Positions 7,944 through 16,565 of a DNA stretch of 64,000 nt are shown here, one piece after another. Source of the DNA: Shimia sp. R10_1 (lineage in GTDB: Bacteria > Pseudomonadota > Alphaproteobacteria > Rhodobacterales > Rhodobacteraceae); the NCBI RefSeq assembly GCF_017744095.1, contig NZ_JAGHQX010000013.1:1-64000 (forward strand), written 5' to 3'. The notes under the pieces were generated by a model. The model ran no database searches. It saw nothing but the letters and a program-made list of their open reading frames with translations, and had not been told where the DNA came from. How positions within the stretch are numbered: position 1 is the first letter of the stretch; every line of letters begins with the position of its first letter. Both the position numbers and the translations under genes were made by a program.

Positions 7944-9542
7944 ATGACATTTGGACGGGTAAACCCGCAATTCCGCCTGCAAGATCAAGGGATCGAAGGT
8001 CTGGGCAATGTCTATTACAACTTTATGGAGCCCGCGCTGATTGAGCATGCTCTGAAGCGCAACGAAGGCACGCTGGGCAATGGCGGCACCTTCCTTGTGA
8101 GCACCGGCGAGTTCACCGGCCGCTCGCCCAAAGACAAGTTCACCGTGCGCACCCCGATGACCGAAGACACCATCTGGTGGGAAAACAACCACGAGATGGC
8201 CAGCGACGCCTTTGACCGCCTGCATGCCGACATGCTGGAGCACATGAAAGGCCGCGACTACTTCGTCCAGGATCTCACCGCCGGTGCCGATCCGACCCAC
8301 GCCATCAACGTGCGCGTTGTGAACGAGCTGGCTTGGCACAACCTCTTCATCCGTCACCTGCTGCGCCGCCCTGACCGCGATGCGCTGGATCAGTTTGTGG
8401 CTGATTACACCATCATCAACTGCCCAAGCTTCAAGGCCGACCCGGCCAAGCACGGCTGCCGCTCTGAGACCGTGATCGCGGTCAACATCGAGAAGAAGAT
8501 GATCCTGATCGGCAACACCGAATATGCTGGTGAAAACAAGAAATCCGTCTTTGGCCTCTTGAACTACCTGCTGCCGGAAAAAGGCATCATGCCGATGCAC
8601 TGTTCCGCCAACCACGCCAAAGACAACCCTGTGGATGCAGCGATCTTCTTCGGTCTCTCCGGCACCGGCAAGACCACGCTCTCCGCCGATCCAAACCGCA
8701 CGCTGATTGGCGATGACGAGCACGGCTGGTCTGACCGTGGCACCTTCAACTTTGAGGGCGGCTGCTATGCCAAGACCATCGGCCTGAACCCCGAAGCTGA
8801 GCCGGAGATCTACGCCACCACCAAGATGTTTGGCACCGTGATCGAGAATATGGTCTATGACGAAGAGACCAAAGAGCTCGACTTTGAGGACAAGAGCCTC
8901 ACCGAAAACATGCGCTGCGCCTATCCACTGGAGTCGATCCCGAACGCCTCCGACAACGGCCTTGGCGGTCACCCCAAAAACGTGATCATGCTGACCTGCG
9001 ACGCCTTCGGCATCCTGCCTCCGATCGCACGTCTGACCCCGGCGCAGGCAGAATACCACTTCCTGTCCGGCTTCACCGCCAAAATGGCGGGCACCGAGCG
9101 TGGTCTGACCGAGCCAACCCCGGCCTTCTCCACCTGCTACGGCGCGCCGTTCATGCCACGTCGCCCAGAAGCCTACGGTGCCCTGCTGCGCCAGAAGATT
9201 GCCGAATTCGGCACCACCTGCTGGCTGGTGAACACCGGCTGGACCGGCGGCGCCTATGGCACCGGCTCCCGCATGCCGATCAAAGCCACCCGCGCCCTGC
9301 TCACCGCAGCGCTCGACGGCTCCCTGAACCATGTGGAATTCCGCAAAGACGCCAACTTCGGCTTCGAAGTGCCCGTCTCTGTGCCGGGCGTAGACGACAG
9401 CCTGCTCGACCCACGCGGCACATGGGCGGACAAAGACGCCTATGACGCACAGGCCGCCAAGCTGGTGGGCATGTTTGCCGACAACTTCGAGCAATACCTG
9501 CCTTACATCGACGCAGACGTGAAAGCCGCCGCCATCGGCTAA
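7944..9542 (+). CDS. pckA: Phosphoenolpyruvate carboxykinase (ATP)
   Basis: A 532-residue enzyme making PEP from oxaloacetate and ATP, the first committed step of gluconeogenesis. The kinase-specific P-loop is in [13 protein letters not shown], followed by LIGDDEHGW, and the substrate loop includes [13 protein letters not shown] near the N-terminus. Length is standard for the ATP-dependent class. The ATG is preceded by AGGAG 8 bases away. Expression is probably set by the operators at 7747-7797. An intrinsic terminator closes the unit. Confidence 0.97.
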   Translation: MTFGRVNPQFRLQDQGIEGLGNVYYNFMEPALIEHALKRNEGTLGNGGTFLVSTGEFTGRSPKDKFTVRTPMTEDTIWWENNHEMASDAFDRLHADMLEHMKGRDYFVQDLTAGADPTHAINVRVVNELAWHNLFIRHLLRRPDRDALDQFVADYTIINCPSFKADPAKHGCRSETVIAVNIEKKMILIGNTEYAGENKKSVFGLLNYLLPEKGIMPMHCSANHAKDNPVDAAIFFGLSGTGKTTLSADPNRTLIGDDEHGWSDRGTFNFEGGCYAKTIGLNPEAEPEIYATTKMFGTVIENMVYDEETKELDFEDKSLTENMRCAYPLESIPNASDNGLGGHPKNVIMLTCDAFGILPPIARLTPAQAEYHFLSGFTAKMAGTERGLTEPTPAFSTCYGAPFMPRRPEAYGALLRQKIAEFGTTCWLVNTGWTGGAYGTGSRMPIKATRALLTAALDGSLNHVEFRKDANFGFEVPVSVPGVDDSLLDPRGTWADKDAYDAQAAKLVGMFADNFEQYLPYIDADVKAAAIG

Positions 9543-9564
9543 GCGACAACCCACCCCAAATTCG

Positions 9565-9595
9565 AAGGCCCCGCGTTCAGACGCGGGGCTTTTTG
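9565..9595 (+). terminator. Intrinsic terminator after pckA
   Basis: A GC-rich stem built from AGGCCCCGCGT and ACGCGGGGCT closes over a TCAG loop and is followed by TTTTT. It also separates pckA from the convergent DUF2938 gene. Confidence 0.88.
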
Positions 9596-9612
9596 TTTCT
9601 TGGTGCGTGTTT

Positions 9613-10104
9613 TCAGAACAACGGCCTGAGTGCGAGTGCGCTCACAAAGAGTCCCACCCCAAAAACACCGTGCGTGATCACGCTTCTCAATCGCAGCCTC
9701 CAAGGATCAGGGGTATTTGAGACCGCAACCCCCCATCCAAAGAGCGGCTGAAAGATGAGCCACGGCACGAGAACCGTCCCCAGTCCGAACCCAACACTTT
9801 GCACGCCAAGAATGGCGCTTGAGACGGTCGTGTCGAAAAGCAGGACAAAACAAACACCAAAGACCACACCCATCAAGATGTGCGCGCTCCACCCAAGCAA
9901 AGCCTCACCAGAAATAGCCTCTGACTTGCGAATGTCGTCATGTGCAAAGCCCGATCTTGGCAGCGACCCGATCCAGCGTCCAACAAGACAATAAAAGCCG
10001 TTTGTTCCAGACAAGCCCTGACGCAGAACAGCGACGACATCCATAAAAACCGTCGCCCCAAGACCCACCGACGTTCCAAAACCGAGCAACTCCGCGAAAT
10101 TCAT
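9613..10104 (-). CDS. DUF2938 family membrane protein
   Basis: A 163-residue hydrophobic protein with about four membrane segments (roughly 5-27, 71-91, 95-120 and 140-160). The segments FYCLVGRWIGSL and ALLGWSAHILMGVVFG are typical of DUF2938, which has no known function. It is divergent from the MerR regulator at 10169 with a 64-bp spacer, so that regulator probably controls it. Convergent with pckA. Confidence 0.8.
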   Translation of the reverse strand: MNFAELLGFGTSVGLGATVFMDVVAVLRQGLSGTNGFYCLVGRWIGSLPRSGFAHDDIRKSEAISGEALLGWSAHILMGVVFGVCFVLLFDTTVSSAILGVQSVGFGLGTVLVPWLIFQPLFGWGVAVSNTPDPWRLRLRSVITHGVFGVGLFVSALALRPLF

Positions 10105-10144
10105 TTTCTTTCCTTTCTGTGAAGAATCCCGCAGAGTTTTTGCA

Positions 10145-10164
10145 AGTTGAAGCGAGGTTTAAGT
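10145..10164. promoter_or_regulatory. Possible MerR operator
   Basis: An imperfect dyad, AGTTGAAGC and GGTTTAAGT separated by 2 bases (6 of 9 positions pair), lies in the short spacer between the DUF2938 gene and merR. Reading toward DUF2938, a TTGACT -35-like hexamer overlaps the dyad, as expected for MerR-type promoters. The -10 is weak, so the call is tentative. Confidence 0.35.
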
Positions 10165-10168
10165 CAAG

Positions 10169-10597
10169 ATGTACCGTCTCGATATTTCAGAGGTCGCAAA
10201 ACGCAGTGGCGTGTCGGCCTCCGCACTGCGCTATTATGAGAAACGCGGGCTGATCACCTCTGACGGGCGGCGCGGTTTGCGCCGGGAATATGACGACTCC
10301 GTTCTCACGCGCCTCGCCCTGATCGCGCTGGGGCAACGCGCGGGGTATTCCTTGGAAGAAATCTCGTCCCTGTTGCACGCCTCCGGTGGCAAACTGGAAC
10401 TGAACCGTCAAAACCTGAAGACGCAAGCAAAAAGCCTCCGATCTCAGGCTGAAGAACTGCTGGCCACCGCAGAGTTGCTGGATCACGTCGCGGCATGCAC
10501 CGCGCCGTCTCACTTGGAATGTCCCCGATTTCAGGCTTTGCTCAAAGCCGCGATAGAATACAGAGACGACTCTTCAAACACCCTTATTCAAGCATAG
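10169..10597 (+). CDS. MerR family transcriptional regulator
   Basis: A 142-residue regulator. Residues 3-30 form the MerR winged helix (DISEVAKRSGVSASALRYYEKRGL), and a long helix region at about 75-115 would form the dimer coiled coil. The C-terminal region has Cys113 and Cys120 near AACTAPSHLECPRF, resembling the metal- or redox-sensing tail of SoxR-type proteins, although the CxxCxRC cluster of SoxR is absent. It probably controls the divergent DUF2938 gene and perhaps the VOC gene 10 bases downstream. Confidence 0.88.
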   Translation: MYRLDISEVAKRSGVSASALRYYEKRGLITSDGRRGLRREYDDSVLTRLALIALGQRAGYSLEEISSLLHASGGKLELNRQNLKTQAKSLRSQAEELLATAELLDHVAACTAPSHLECPRFQALLKAAIEYRDDSSNTLIQA

Positions 10598-10607
10598 AGG
10601 CCCAGAT

Positions 10608-10994
10608 ATGATCGCCTATATCACCATCGGCGCAGACGATATCCCTGCCGCAGAACGCTTCTATTCTGCGTTCCTGCCCGCCCTCGGCTATCGGCTCGAG
10701 CACTACCACGGCGATCTCAGCTATATCCCACCGGGCGAGCCGCCAACGTCCCCGGACTTCTATATCAAATCCCCATTCAACGGCGCACCTGCCTCCGCAG
10801 GCAATGGCACGATGGTAGCCTTTCAGGCAAACAGCCAACAGCAGGTGCGTGATCTGCACGCCACCGCCCTATCCGAGGGCGGCACAGATGACGGCGCGCC
10901 CGGTTTCCGCGACGCCTACAGCGACAACTTTTATGTCGCCTACCTGCGTGATCCCCAAGGCAACAAACTCGCTCTCTTCACTACAAATCCGTAG
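10608..10994 (+). CDS. VOC family protein (glyoxalase/bleomycin-resistance fold)
   Basis: A 128-residue single VOC-fold protein beginning MIAYITIGADDIPAAERFYSAFLPALGY, with the C-terminal motif YVAYLRDPQGNKLALF that ends most members. Such proteins bind a metal and act on small electrophiles or antibiotics; the substrate cannot be told. It follows merR by 10 bases and is probably cotranscribed with it. Confidence 0.87.
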   Translation: MIAYITIGADDIPAAERFYSAFLPALGYRLEHYHGDLSYIPPGEPPTSPDFYIKSPFNGAPASAGNGTMVAFQANSQQQVRDLHATALSEGGTDDGAPGFRDAYSDNFYVAYLRDPQGNKLALFTTNP

Positions 10995-11013
10995 GATGCG
11001 CAGTCCCTGCGCA
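10994..11013. repeat. GGTGCGCA hairpin repeat, copy 1
   Basis: GGATGCGCAG and CTGCGCACC form a hairpin with one bulged base, preceded by CCGTAGG. A second copy of the same layout (CCGTAGGGTGCGCA...) lies at 41679-41699. This looks like a short dispersed hairpin element; no T-tract follows. Confidence 0.5.
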
Positions 11014-11042
11014 CCACCCGCTCTTTCCCAAAGGCACGCAAA

Positions 11043-11525
11043 ATGCACATCCGCCCTGAAACTTCAGCCGATATCGACGCCATCCATAGCCTGACCGAAG
11101 CCGCCTTTGGCCAGCCGGAAGAGGCGCGTCTTATCGACATGCTGCGCGCGGATGGTGATGCAGCGATCTCGCTTATCGCTGAAGACAAGGACCAGATCAT
11201 CGGCCATGTCCTGTTCTCCCCGATGGCCGCCCCGGTGCGCACGTTGGGTCTTGGCCCGCTGTCCGTTTCACCAGACCATCAGAAACAAGGCATCGGCGCA
11301 GCGCTTGTTCGCCACGGGCTTGCACAAGCGCAGAGGGAAGGCTGGCAAGCCAGCTTCGTTCTGGGCAATCCGGCCTACTACAGCCGCTTTGGCTATTCCG
11401 TAGATCTCGCCAAAGACTTCACCAACCAATTCGCAGGCCCTTATTTCATGGCGCTGGAACTTGCGGCAGGCGCGCTGAAAACCCCATTTGCAGTCTCCTA
11501 CGCACCCGCCTTCGCAAAGCTCTAG
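11043..11525 (+). CDS. GNAT family N-acetyltransferase (YhbS-like)
   Basis: A 160-residue acetyltransferase. It starts MHIRPETSADIDAIHSLTEAAF. The acetyl-CoA loop is in LSVSPDHQKQGIGAALVRHGL, and GNPAYYSRFGYS near residue 110 is diagnostic for the YhbS branch (COG3153). The substrate is unknown. It overlaps the 3' end of phnM by 4 bases in convergent orientation. A link to phosphonate chemistry (a PhnO-like role) is possible but not shown by the sequence. Confidence 0.88.
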   Translation: MHIRPETSADIDAIHSLTEAAFGQPEEARLIDMLRADGDAAISLIAEDKDQIIGHVLFSPMAAPVRTLGLGPLSVSPDHQKQGIGAALVRHGLAQAQREGWQASFVLGNPAYYSRFGYSVDLAKDFTNQFAGPYFMALELAAGALKTPFAVSYAPAFAKL

Positions 11526-12667
11526 GCAGAGCGCACCCCTTTGTGCCACGCCGCGCGCAAGGACGGCACGCCCTCAGTCAGCCGGAACCGGATCATATCC
11601 GCCTGCAAGCCCACCTCCAGACGCCCACGATCAGTCAGGTTGGTATATTTCGCAGGTGCCGCTGTCACCGTGTGCAGCCCCTTAGCCATATCGCCCCAGG
11701 TCTGCCCCAGCATCACCGCACCCAAAAGCAGGGAGGACGGCACATAGTCTGAGGAAATGATGTCCAGCAAGCCAAGCTCCGCCAGCTCGATCGCCGCCAC
11801 ATTGCCCGAATGGCTGCCGCCACGCACAAGGTTCGGCCCGCCCATGATATTGGCAATGCCATGGGCATGGTTGGCGCGCGCTGCCTCCACCGTGGTTGGG
11901 AACTCCGCCAGATGAATGCCATAGCCCGCCGAGGTCGCCACCTGCGCCACCGTGGTGTCATCATGGCTCGCCAGCACCGCGCCAAAGCGCTTGGCCTCCG
12001 CCACAGTGGCCTCCTCATGCGCTTTCCCAAGCTTGTCGTGCAGCCCATGCAGAAAGGCGACGTATTCCTCAAACCCTTCTGCATCCATGGCGTATTTGCC
12101 GCGAATATAGCTCTCAAACTTGCTCACATCCTGAAACTGGCGCTGCCCCGGCGTGTGATCCATCAGGCTCACGATCCCGATGCGGTCCTCCGGCCCAAAC
12201 TCCGCCAACTCTTCAATCAACGTCTCAGAACAGGTCTCCGCCCGCAGATGCAGATGGTGGCTGATCCGAAGCCCGCCACTGTCGCGCATCGACAGCAGCT
12301 CATCGGCCACCACCCGTGCATATTTGCCATATCTCTTATTGGGATCAGACAGGATCGAGCCGATGCGCAGCGCGTCAAACACCGTGGTGATGCCCACGCT
12401 CGCCAGCTCTGCGTCATGGGCCACAATCGCAGCCTGATGCGGCCAGTCCACCTTGGGGCGGGGGCGCATGTGACGCTCGAGATTGTCAGTGTGCAGCTCA
12501 ATCAGCCCCGGCGCAACAAAGTCGCCCTCGCAATCCTCCGCCCCAGCAGGCACCGCCGCGCCCTGGTCCATCTCTACAATCACCCCATCGCGCACCACAA
12601 CGGAGCCGGTCACGGTCTCGTTGGGCAAAACAAGGGTGGCATTTGCAAGGATCATCTCTTGTGTCAT
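11522..12667 (-). CDS. phnM: PhnM, ribose 1-methylphosphonate 5-triphosphate diphosphatase (copy 1)
   Basis: A 381-residue amidohydrolase-fold enzyme that removes pyrophosphate from the alpha-D-ribose 1-phosphonate 5-triphosphate made by PhnGHI, the step before C-P bond cleavage. Metal ligands are visible in FVAPGLIELHTDNLERH and in SHDDTT, and the C-terminus has NLTDRGRLEVGLQADMIRF. I chose the ATG at 12667 (MTQEMILANATL); an ATG at 12691 would add eight residues. It is divergent from the DUF1045 gene with a 52-bp gap. A second PhnM lies at 19644-20825. Confidence 0.93.
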   Translation of the reverse strand: MTQEMILANATLVLPNETVTGSVVVRDGVIVEMDQGAAVPAGAEDCEGDFVAPGLIELHTDNLERHMRPRPKVDWPHQAAIVAHDAELASVGITTVFDALRIGSILSDPNKRYGKYARVVADELLSMRDSGGLRISHHLHLRAETCSETLIEELAEFGPEDRIGIVSLMDHTPGQRQFQDVSKFESYIRGKYAMDAEGFEEYVAFLHGLHDKLGKAHEEATVAEAKRFGAVLASHDDTTVAQVATSAGYGIHLAEFPTTVEAARANHAHGIANIMGGPNLVRGGSHSGNVAAIELAELGLLDIISSDYVPSSLLLGAVMLGQTWGDMAKGLHTVTAAPAKYTNLTDRGRLEVGLQADMIRFRLTEGVPSLRAAWHKGVRSA

Positions 12668-12719
12668 GTGGGTGTCACGCATTTTTGGCATTCGCTGTCA
12701 AAAGGTTGAAAGAGGCAAC

Positions 12720-13403
12720 ATGCAGTTCAAACGATACGGCATTTATTACACGCCAGAGCCCGGCGCTCTGGCAGATTTTGGCGCCCAATGGCTGGGCTGG
12801 GATCCGGTGACGGGCGAACGCCGCGCGCATCCAGAGATCGCGGGCCTTCCGCGTCCCGTGGAAGAGATCACCGCCACCCCGCGCAAATACGGGCTGCACG
12901 GCACCATCAAGCCGCCCTTCTTTTTGGCGGAAGGCCAAAGCCCAGACGCCCTGCAAGAGGCGCTGGCCGCGCTCTGCGCCACGCTGGCCCCCGTCACGCT
13001 GCCCGGCTTGACCCTGTCCCGCCTCGGCAGCTTTCTGGCGCTGAAAATCGACGGGGATCAAACCCCACTGGCCGCACTGGCCGCGCGCGCGGTCAAAGAG
13101 CTCGACATGTTCCGCCGCTCCCCCTCTGACGCCGAACTGGCGCGTCGCCGTCAGGCAAACCTCTCGCCTGCGCAGGAAGCGCTGCTGGCGCAATGGGGAT
13201 ACCCTTACGTGATGGAGGAATTTCGCTTCCACATCACGCTCACGGGCCGGCTTGGCAAAGACGCCGAGGAAACCCAGGCCGCGCTTCTGCCCCACATCAC
13301 ACCGCTTTTGCCACAGCCCTTTGTGGTGAGCAGCCTGACCCTGGTGGGCGAAGACGACAGCCAGATGTTTCACGAAATCCAACGCTACGCCCTCACCGGT
13401 TGA
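12720..13403 (+). CDS. DUF1045 phosphonate-associated 2H-phosphoesterase-like protein
   Basis: A 227-residue protein of the DUF1045 family. Two HxT motifs, HGTIKPPF (about residue 60) and FHITLTGRLG (about 177), are spaced as in the 2H phosphoesterase fold, which opens cyclic phosphates. The family is tied to C-P lyase operons. No phnP is seen in the cluster, so this protein may hydrolyse the 5-phosphoribosyl 1,2-cyclic phosphate released by PhnJ; that is inference. GAAAGAGG precedes the ATG. It overlaps the end of phnN by 19 bases tail to tail. Confidence 0.85.
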   Translation: MQFKRYGIYYTPEPGALADFGAQWLGWDPVTGERRAHPEIAGLPRPVEEITATPRKYGLHGTIKPPFFLAEGQSPDALQEALAALCATLAPVTLPGLTLSRLGSFLALKIDGDQTPLAALAARAVKELDMFRRSPSDAELARRRQANLSPAQEALLAQWGYPYVMEEFRFHITLTGRLGKDAEETQAALLPHITPLLPQPFVVSSLTLVGEDDSQMFHEIQRYALTG

Positions 13404-13942
13404 AGCGCCTCAAGCGCGGCGGCCACCGTGGCCGCCAGCGCGCCATCATTGGCAACTTCCACCACATCTGCCCCCGCGGGGCGTGACACGCCAGCCCGGG
13501 CCAGACGGCCGGCAATCTCCGCTTCTGTCTCCCGTCCCCGCGCCGCCAGCCGTTGCGCCAGCGTCTCCACATCTGCAGTCAGCGAAAGCACGGCAAAATC
13601 CTCAAACGCCGCCCGCGCCTGATCCAGCACGCCACGGGACAGATTCACCAGAACAATCCGCGCGCCCGCCTGCTGAAGCGCCTCACGCGGCACGCCATAA
13701 CGCAGCCCATGTGCGGGCCACCAAAGCGCAAAAGCATCCTGCGCCACCAGCGCATCAAACTCCGCATCTGTGGCACCGATGGAGTTCTCGCCACCCGCGC
13801 CTGCTGCCCGCGTGATCACCCGGCGCGCCAAGACCACATCAGCACGCGCCGCCGCCATGGCCTCCATCACCGTGTCCTTGCCCACGCCCGAAGGCCCCAC
13901 GACCCCCACAACCCGCACAGGCAACGCCGTGTGTCCCATCAC
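13385..13942 (-). CDS. phnN: Ribose 1,5-bisphosphokinase PhnN
   Basis: A 185-residue guanylate-kinase-fold enzyme with P-loop GPSGVGKDT (residues 16-24) and the RRVITRAAGAGGENSIGATDAEF segment characteristic of PhnN. It phosphorylates ribose 1,5-bisphosphate to PRPP, so that the ribose scaffold of the C-P lyase pathway is recycled. Its start overlaps the phnL stop by 4 bases (translational coupling). It is the last gene of the phnG-to-N run. Confidence 0.93.
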   Translation of the reverse strand: MMGHTALPVRVVGVVGPSGVGKDTVMEAMAAARADVVLARRVITRAAGAGGENSIGATDAEFDALVAQDAFALWWPAHGLRYGVPREALQQAGARIVLVNLSRGVLDQARAAFEDFAVLSLTADVETLAQRLAARGRETEAEIAGRLARAGVSRPAGADVVEVANDGALAATVAAALEALQPVRA

Positions 13943-14628
13943 GCTGCTCCCTGCAGGCCAGGGGTAAAGACGGAGACATCAATCTCGCGGTCACAGACCT
14001 GATCACGCGCCGCCTCATCGTGGAAAATCCCGACAATCGCCGCCCCACGTGCCTTGGCCTCCTCAATCAGCCCCAGCACCGTGGCACGGTTCGTGGCATC
14101 CAGTGAGGCTGTCGGCTCATCCAAAAGCATCGCCGGGTAAGTATGGGCAAAGCCGCGCGCTATGTTTACCCGCTGCTGCTCCCCACCAGAGAAGGACGTC
14201 GGGCTCAGCTGCCAGAGCCGCTCCGGGATGCGCAGCTGGGTCAGCAAATCCCGCGCGCGGTCCCGCGCCGCCTCGGCCTCAACACCCACAGCCAGCAAGG
14301 GCTCCGCCACCACATCCAGCGTTGGCACCCGTGGCACCACCCGCAGAAACTGGCTCACATAGCCCAAAACCTCACGCCGCAGCGCCAGGATCTCACGCGG
14401 CTCGGCCTGCACCACATCCACGCCATCCACGACGATAGACCCACCCGCGGCCAGGTAGTTGCCATAAATCATCCGCATCAGGGTGGATTTCCCCGCACCA
14501 GATGCCCCGGTCAACGCGACGCACTCCCCCCGGGCCACACTCAGGTTGGCCCCATCCATCACCGGGATCACCGCGCTGCCCTGATTGTGCAGGGTGAAGG
14601 TCTTGCTCAGATCTTTAATTTCAATCAT
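13939..14628 (-). CDS. phnL: C-P lyase accessory ABC ATPase PhnL
   Basis: A 229-residue ATP-binding protein with Walker A GASGAGKST, signature FSGGEQQRVNIARGF and Walker B MLLDEPTASLD. PhnL has no membrane partner; with PhnK it belongs to the C-P lyase core machinery. I took the ATG giving MIEIKDLSKTF; ATGs at 14640 and 14646 are alternatives. The 57-base gap from phnK is occupied by a dispersed hairpin/ATATTT element whose tail ends just before this start. Confidence 0.94.
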   Translation of the reverse strand: MIEIKDLSKTFTLHNQGSAVIPVMDGANLSVARGECVALTGASGAGKSTLMRMIYGNYLAAGGSIVVDGVDVVQAEPREILALRREVLGYVSQFLRVVPRVPTLDVVAEPLLAVGVEAEAARDRARDLLTQLRIPERLWQLSPTSFSGGEQQRVNIARGFAHTYPAMLLDEPTASLDATNRATVLGLIEEAKARGAAIVGIFHDEAARDQVCDREIDVSVFTPGLQGAA

Positions 14629-14635
14629 CTGATTT

Positions 14636-14681
14636 CTCATTCCCAAATATCCTCGGGGGTTTGGGGGCAGACAGCCCCCAA
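14636..14681 (-). repeat. Dispersed GGATATTTGGG element, copy between phnK and phnL
   Basis: On the minus strand a perfect 8-bp stem (TTGGGGGC / GCCCCCAA, 5-base loop) begins just after the phnK stop. It is followed by the core GAGGATATTTGGGAATGAG, which runs to the phnL start. The same core occurs at 21507-21583 (twice), 29611-29660, 43225-43311 and 46899-46986. Confidence 0.65.
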
Positions 14682-14685
14682 CCTG

Positions 14686-15456
14686 TCAAACTTGTAGAAC
14701 GGAACTGACCAGCAGCTGCGTGTAGGCATGTTGCGGATCATCCAGCACCTGGTCTGTCAGCCCAGTCTCCACCACATGGCCATCCTTCATCACCATCAGC
14801 CGATCCGCGAGCAAACGCACCACCGCCAGATCATGGGTCACGATGATGGCGCTCAGCCCCATTTCGCGCACCAATCCGCGCAACAGATCCAAGAGCCTCG
14901 CCTGCACAGAGACATCAAGCCCGCCCGTTGGTTCATCCATGAACACCAACCGCGGCCCAGTCACCAGATTGCGCGCAATCTGCAGGCGCTGCTGCATCCC
15001 GCCGGAAAACTGCGTCGGGCGGTCATCCACGCGACCCTCGTTGATCTCCACACGACCCAACCAGTCAATCGCCTCTGCGCGGATGTTGCCGTAATGGCGT
15101 GCGCCCACGGCCATCAGCCGCTCACCCACATTGCCGCCTGCGCTCACATTCATGCGCAACCCATCCCGGGCATGCTGATGCACAAAAGCCCAGTCCGTGC
15201 GGCTCAGCATACGCCGTTCCGGCTCACTCATGGTGACCGTATCCCGCATCGCACCATCGCGCATCTCAAACAGCACCTCGCCCGTCTCCGGGCTCAGATG
15301 ACCGGCAAGGCAGTTGAGCAAAGTGGACTTCCCAGAACCACTCTCCCCAACAATCCCCATGACCTCTCCGGGGTAGAGATCAAAGTTCACATTCTGGCAG
15401 CCAATACGGTTGCCATAGTATTTGCTGATGTTTTCAACTTTCAGAAGCGGCGTCAT
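14686..15456 (-). CDS. phnK: C-P lyase complex ABC ATPase PhnK
   Basis: A 256-residue ATP-binding protein with Walker A GESGSGKST, signature FSGGMQQRLQIARNL and Walker B LVFMDEPTGGLD. It resembles oligopeptide importer ATPases but binds the PhnGHIJ core, where ATP hydrolysis drives the cycle. It overlaps the phnJ stop by 4 bases. Confidence 0.95.
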   Translation of the reverse strand: MTPLLKVENISKYYGNRIGCQNVNFDLYPGEVMGIVGESGSGKSTLLNCLAGHLSPETGEVLFEMRDGAMRDTVTMSEPERRMLSRTDWAFVHQHARDGLRMNVSAGGNVGERLMAVGARHYGNIRAEAIDWLGRVEINEGRVDDRPTQFSGGMQQRLQIARNLVTGPRLVFMDEPTGGLDVSVQARLLDLLRGLVREMGLSAIIVTHDLAVVRLLADRLMVMKDGHVVETGLTDQVLDDPQHAYTQLLVSSVLQV

Positions 15457-16322
15457 GCGGCGGTCTCCTCAAGGGCTGCGGCCTGCGCGCCCACGTGCCC
15501 GGCGGCACGGCGGCTGGCGCAATAGTCGGTGTCAGAACAGACAAACATCCGGTTGCCCGCATCATCCATGATGACCTCATCCAGATAGCTGTCCTCGGCA
15601 CCACACATGTCACAGGGGTGGTCGGCCTTGCTGGCCTCAAAGGGGAAATCCTCAAAATCAAGGCTCACCACTTGGCAATAGGGCGGCAGCGCATAGATCC
15701 GCTGCTCACGCCCCGCGCCAAACAGCTGGATCGCCGCCATTTCCATCTTCGGATTGTCAAACTTCGGGATCGGGCTCGGATCCATCACATAACGGCCCTC
15801 CACCTTCACCGGATAGGCATAAGAGGTGGCAATCGCCCCATGTTTGGCAATGTCCTCATAGAGCTTCACATGCATGAGGCCATATTCCTCAAGGCTGTGC
15901 ATCTTGCGGGTTTCCACCTCAGACGGCTCCAGAAAGCGCAGCGGTTCCGGGATCGGCACCTGATAAACCAGAATCTGATCCTCGCGCAGCGACTCTTCGG
16001 GAATGCGGTGGCGGGTCTGAATGACACTCGCCTGCGCGGTTTCCTCTGTGGTGGCCACACCTGCGGTCTTTTCAAAGAACTTGCGGATTGAGACCGCATT
16101 CGTGGTGTCATCCGCGCCTTGGTCGATCACCTTCAGCGTATCATCCGGCGTCAGCGTCGCGGCAGAGACCTGCACGCCCCCCGTGCCCCAGCCATAAGGC
16201 ATCGGCATCTCTCGGCTGGCAAAAGGCACCTGATAGCCCGGGATCGCCAGCCCCTTGAGGATCGCCCGGCGGATCATCCGCTTGGTCTGCTCATCCAGAT
16301 AGGCAAAGTTGTAGTCAGACAT
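15453..16322 (-). CDS. phnJ: Alpha-D-ribose 1-methylphosphonate 5-phosphate C-P lyase PhnJ
   Basis: A 289-residue radical-SAM enzyme that breaks the carbon-phosphorus bond. The catalytic cysteines are Cys237, Cys240, Cys262 and Cys268, with the same spacing as the four essential cysteines of the E. coli enzyme (241, 244, 266, 272). The N-terminal GYQVPFASREMPMPYGWGTGG is family-typical. It is separated from phnI by an unusual 243-bp gap, unlike the tight coupling elsewhere in the cluster. Confidence 0.96.
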   Translation of the reverse strand: MSDYNFAYLDEQTKRMIRRAILKGLAIPGYQVPFASREMPMPYGWGTGGVQVSAATLTPDDTLKVIDQGADDTTNAVSIRKFFEKTAGVATTEETAQASVIQTRHRIPEESLREDQILVYQVPIPEPLRFLEPSEVETRKMHSLEEYGLMHVKLYEDIAKHGAIATSYAYPVKVEGRYVMDPSPIPKFDNPKMEMAAIQLFGAGREQRIYALPPYCQVVSLDFEDFPFEASKADHPCDMCGAEDSYLDEVIMDDAGNRMFVCSDTDYCASRRAAGHVGAQAAALEETAA

Positions 16323-16565
16323 GTTCTGGCCCTCTCAAGGTAAGCCCTAAATTGCGTGCATGTGGTTTGCCGACGATAAGATATGGCACCCGGAGTGCGT
16401 GCCGCAGGCACGGACCGCGCCCGACCCTCCCCACGGGAGGGCGCATTGCGCCGTTCTGCACATCACCTGCGTTGGCGCGCATGGCGGCTGAACTATCACC
16501 AACACGACGTGTCAAAGCGCCCACCCAGGCTCGGGCGCGCTCCTCTCTGTTTACGCACCCAAGCT
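16323..16565 (-). other. Hairpin-rich spacer inside the phnI-phnJ junction
   Basis: This 243-bp gap carries stacked hairpins at 16398-16452: a CGTGCC/GGCACG stem (16398-16412), a CCCTCCC/GGGAGGG stem (16425-16441) and a partly overlapping GGCGC/GCGCC stem (16440-16452). No T-tract follows, so it is not a classic terminator. An 84-codon open frame across it has no family resemblance. It may be a dispersed repeat or a processing or attenuation site. Confidence 0.5.

Noticed and set aside
7836-9554. 572-codon open frame opposite pckA
   Set aside because: Antisense shadow of a highly conserved gene, with low-complexity composition and no domain.
10994-11013. GGTGCGCA hairpin read as a terminator
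   Set aside because: No T-tract on either strand and the downstream gene is on the same strand; better treated as a dispersed hairpin.
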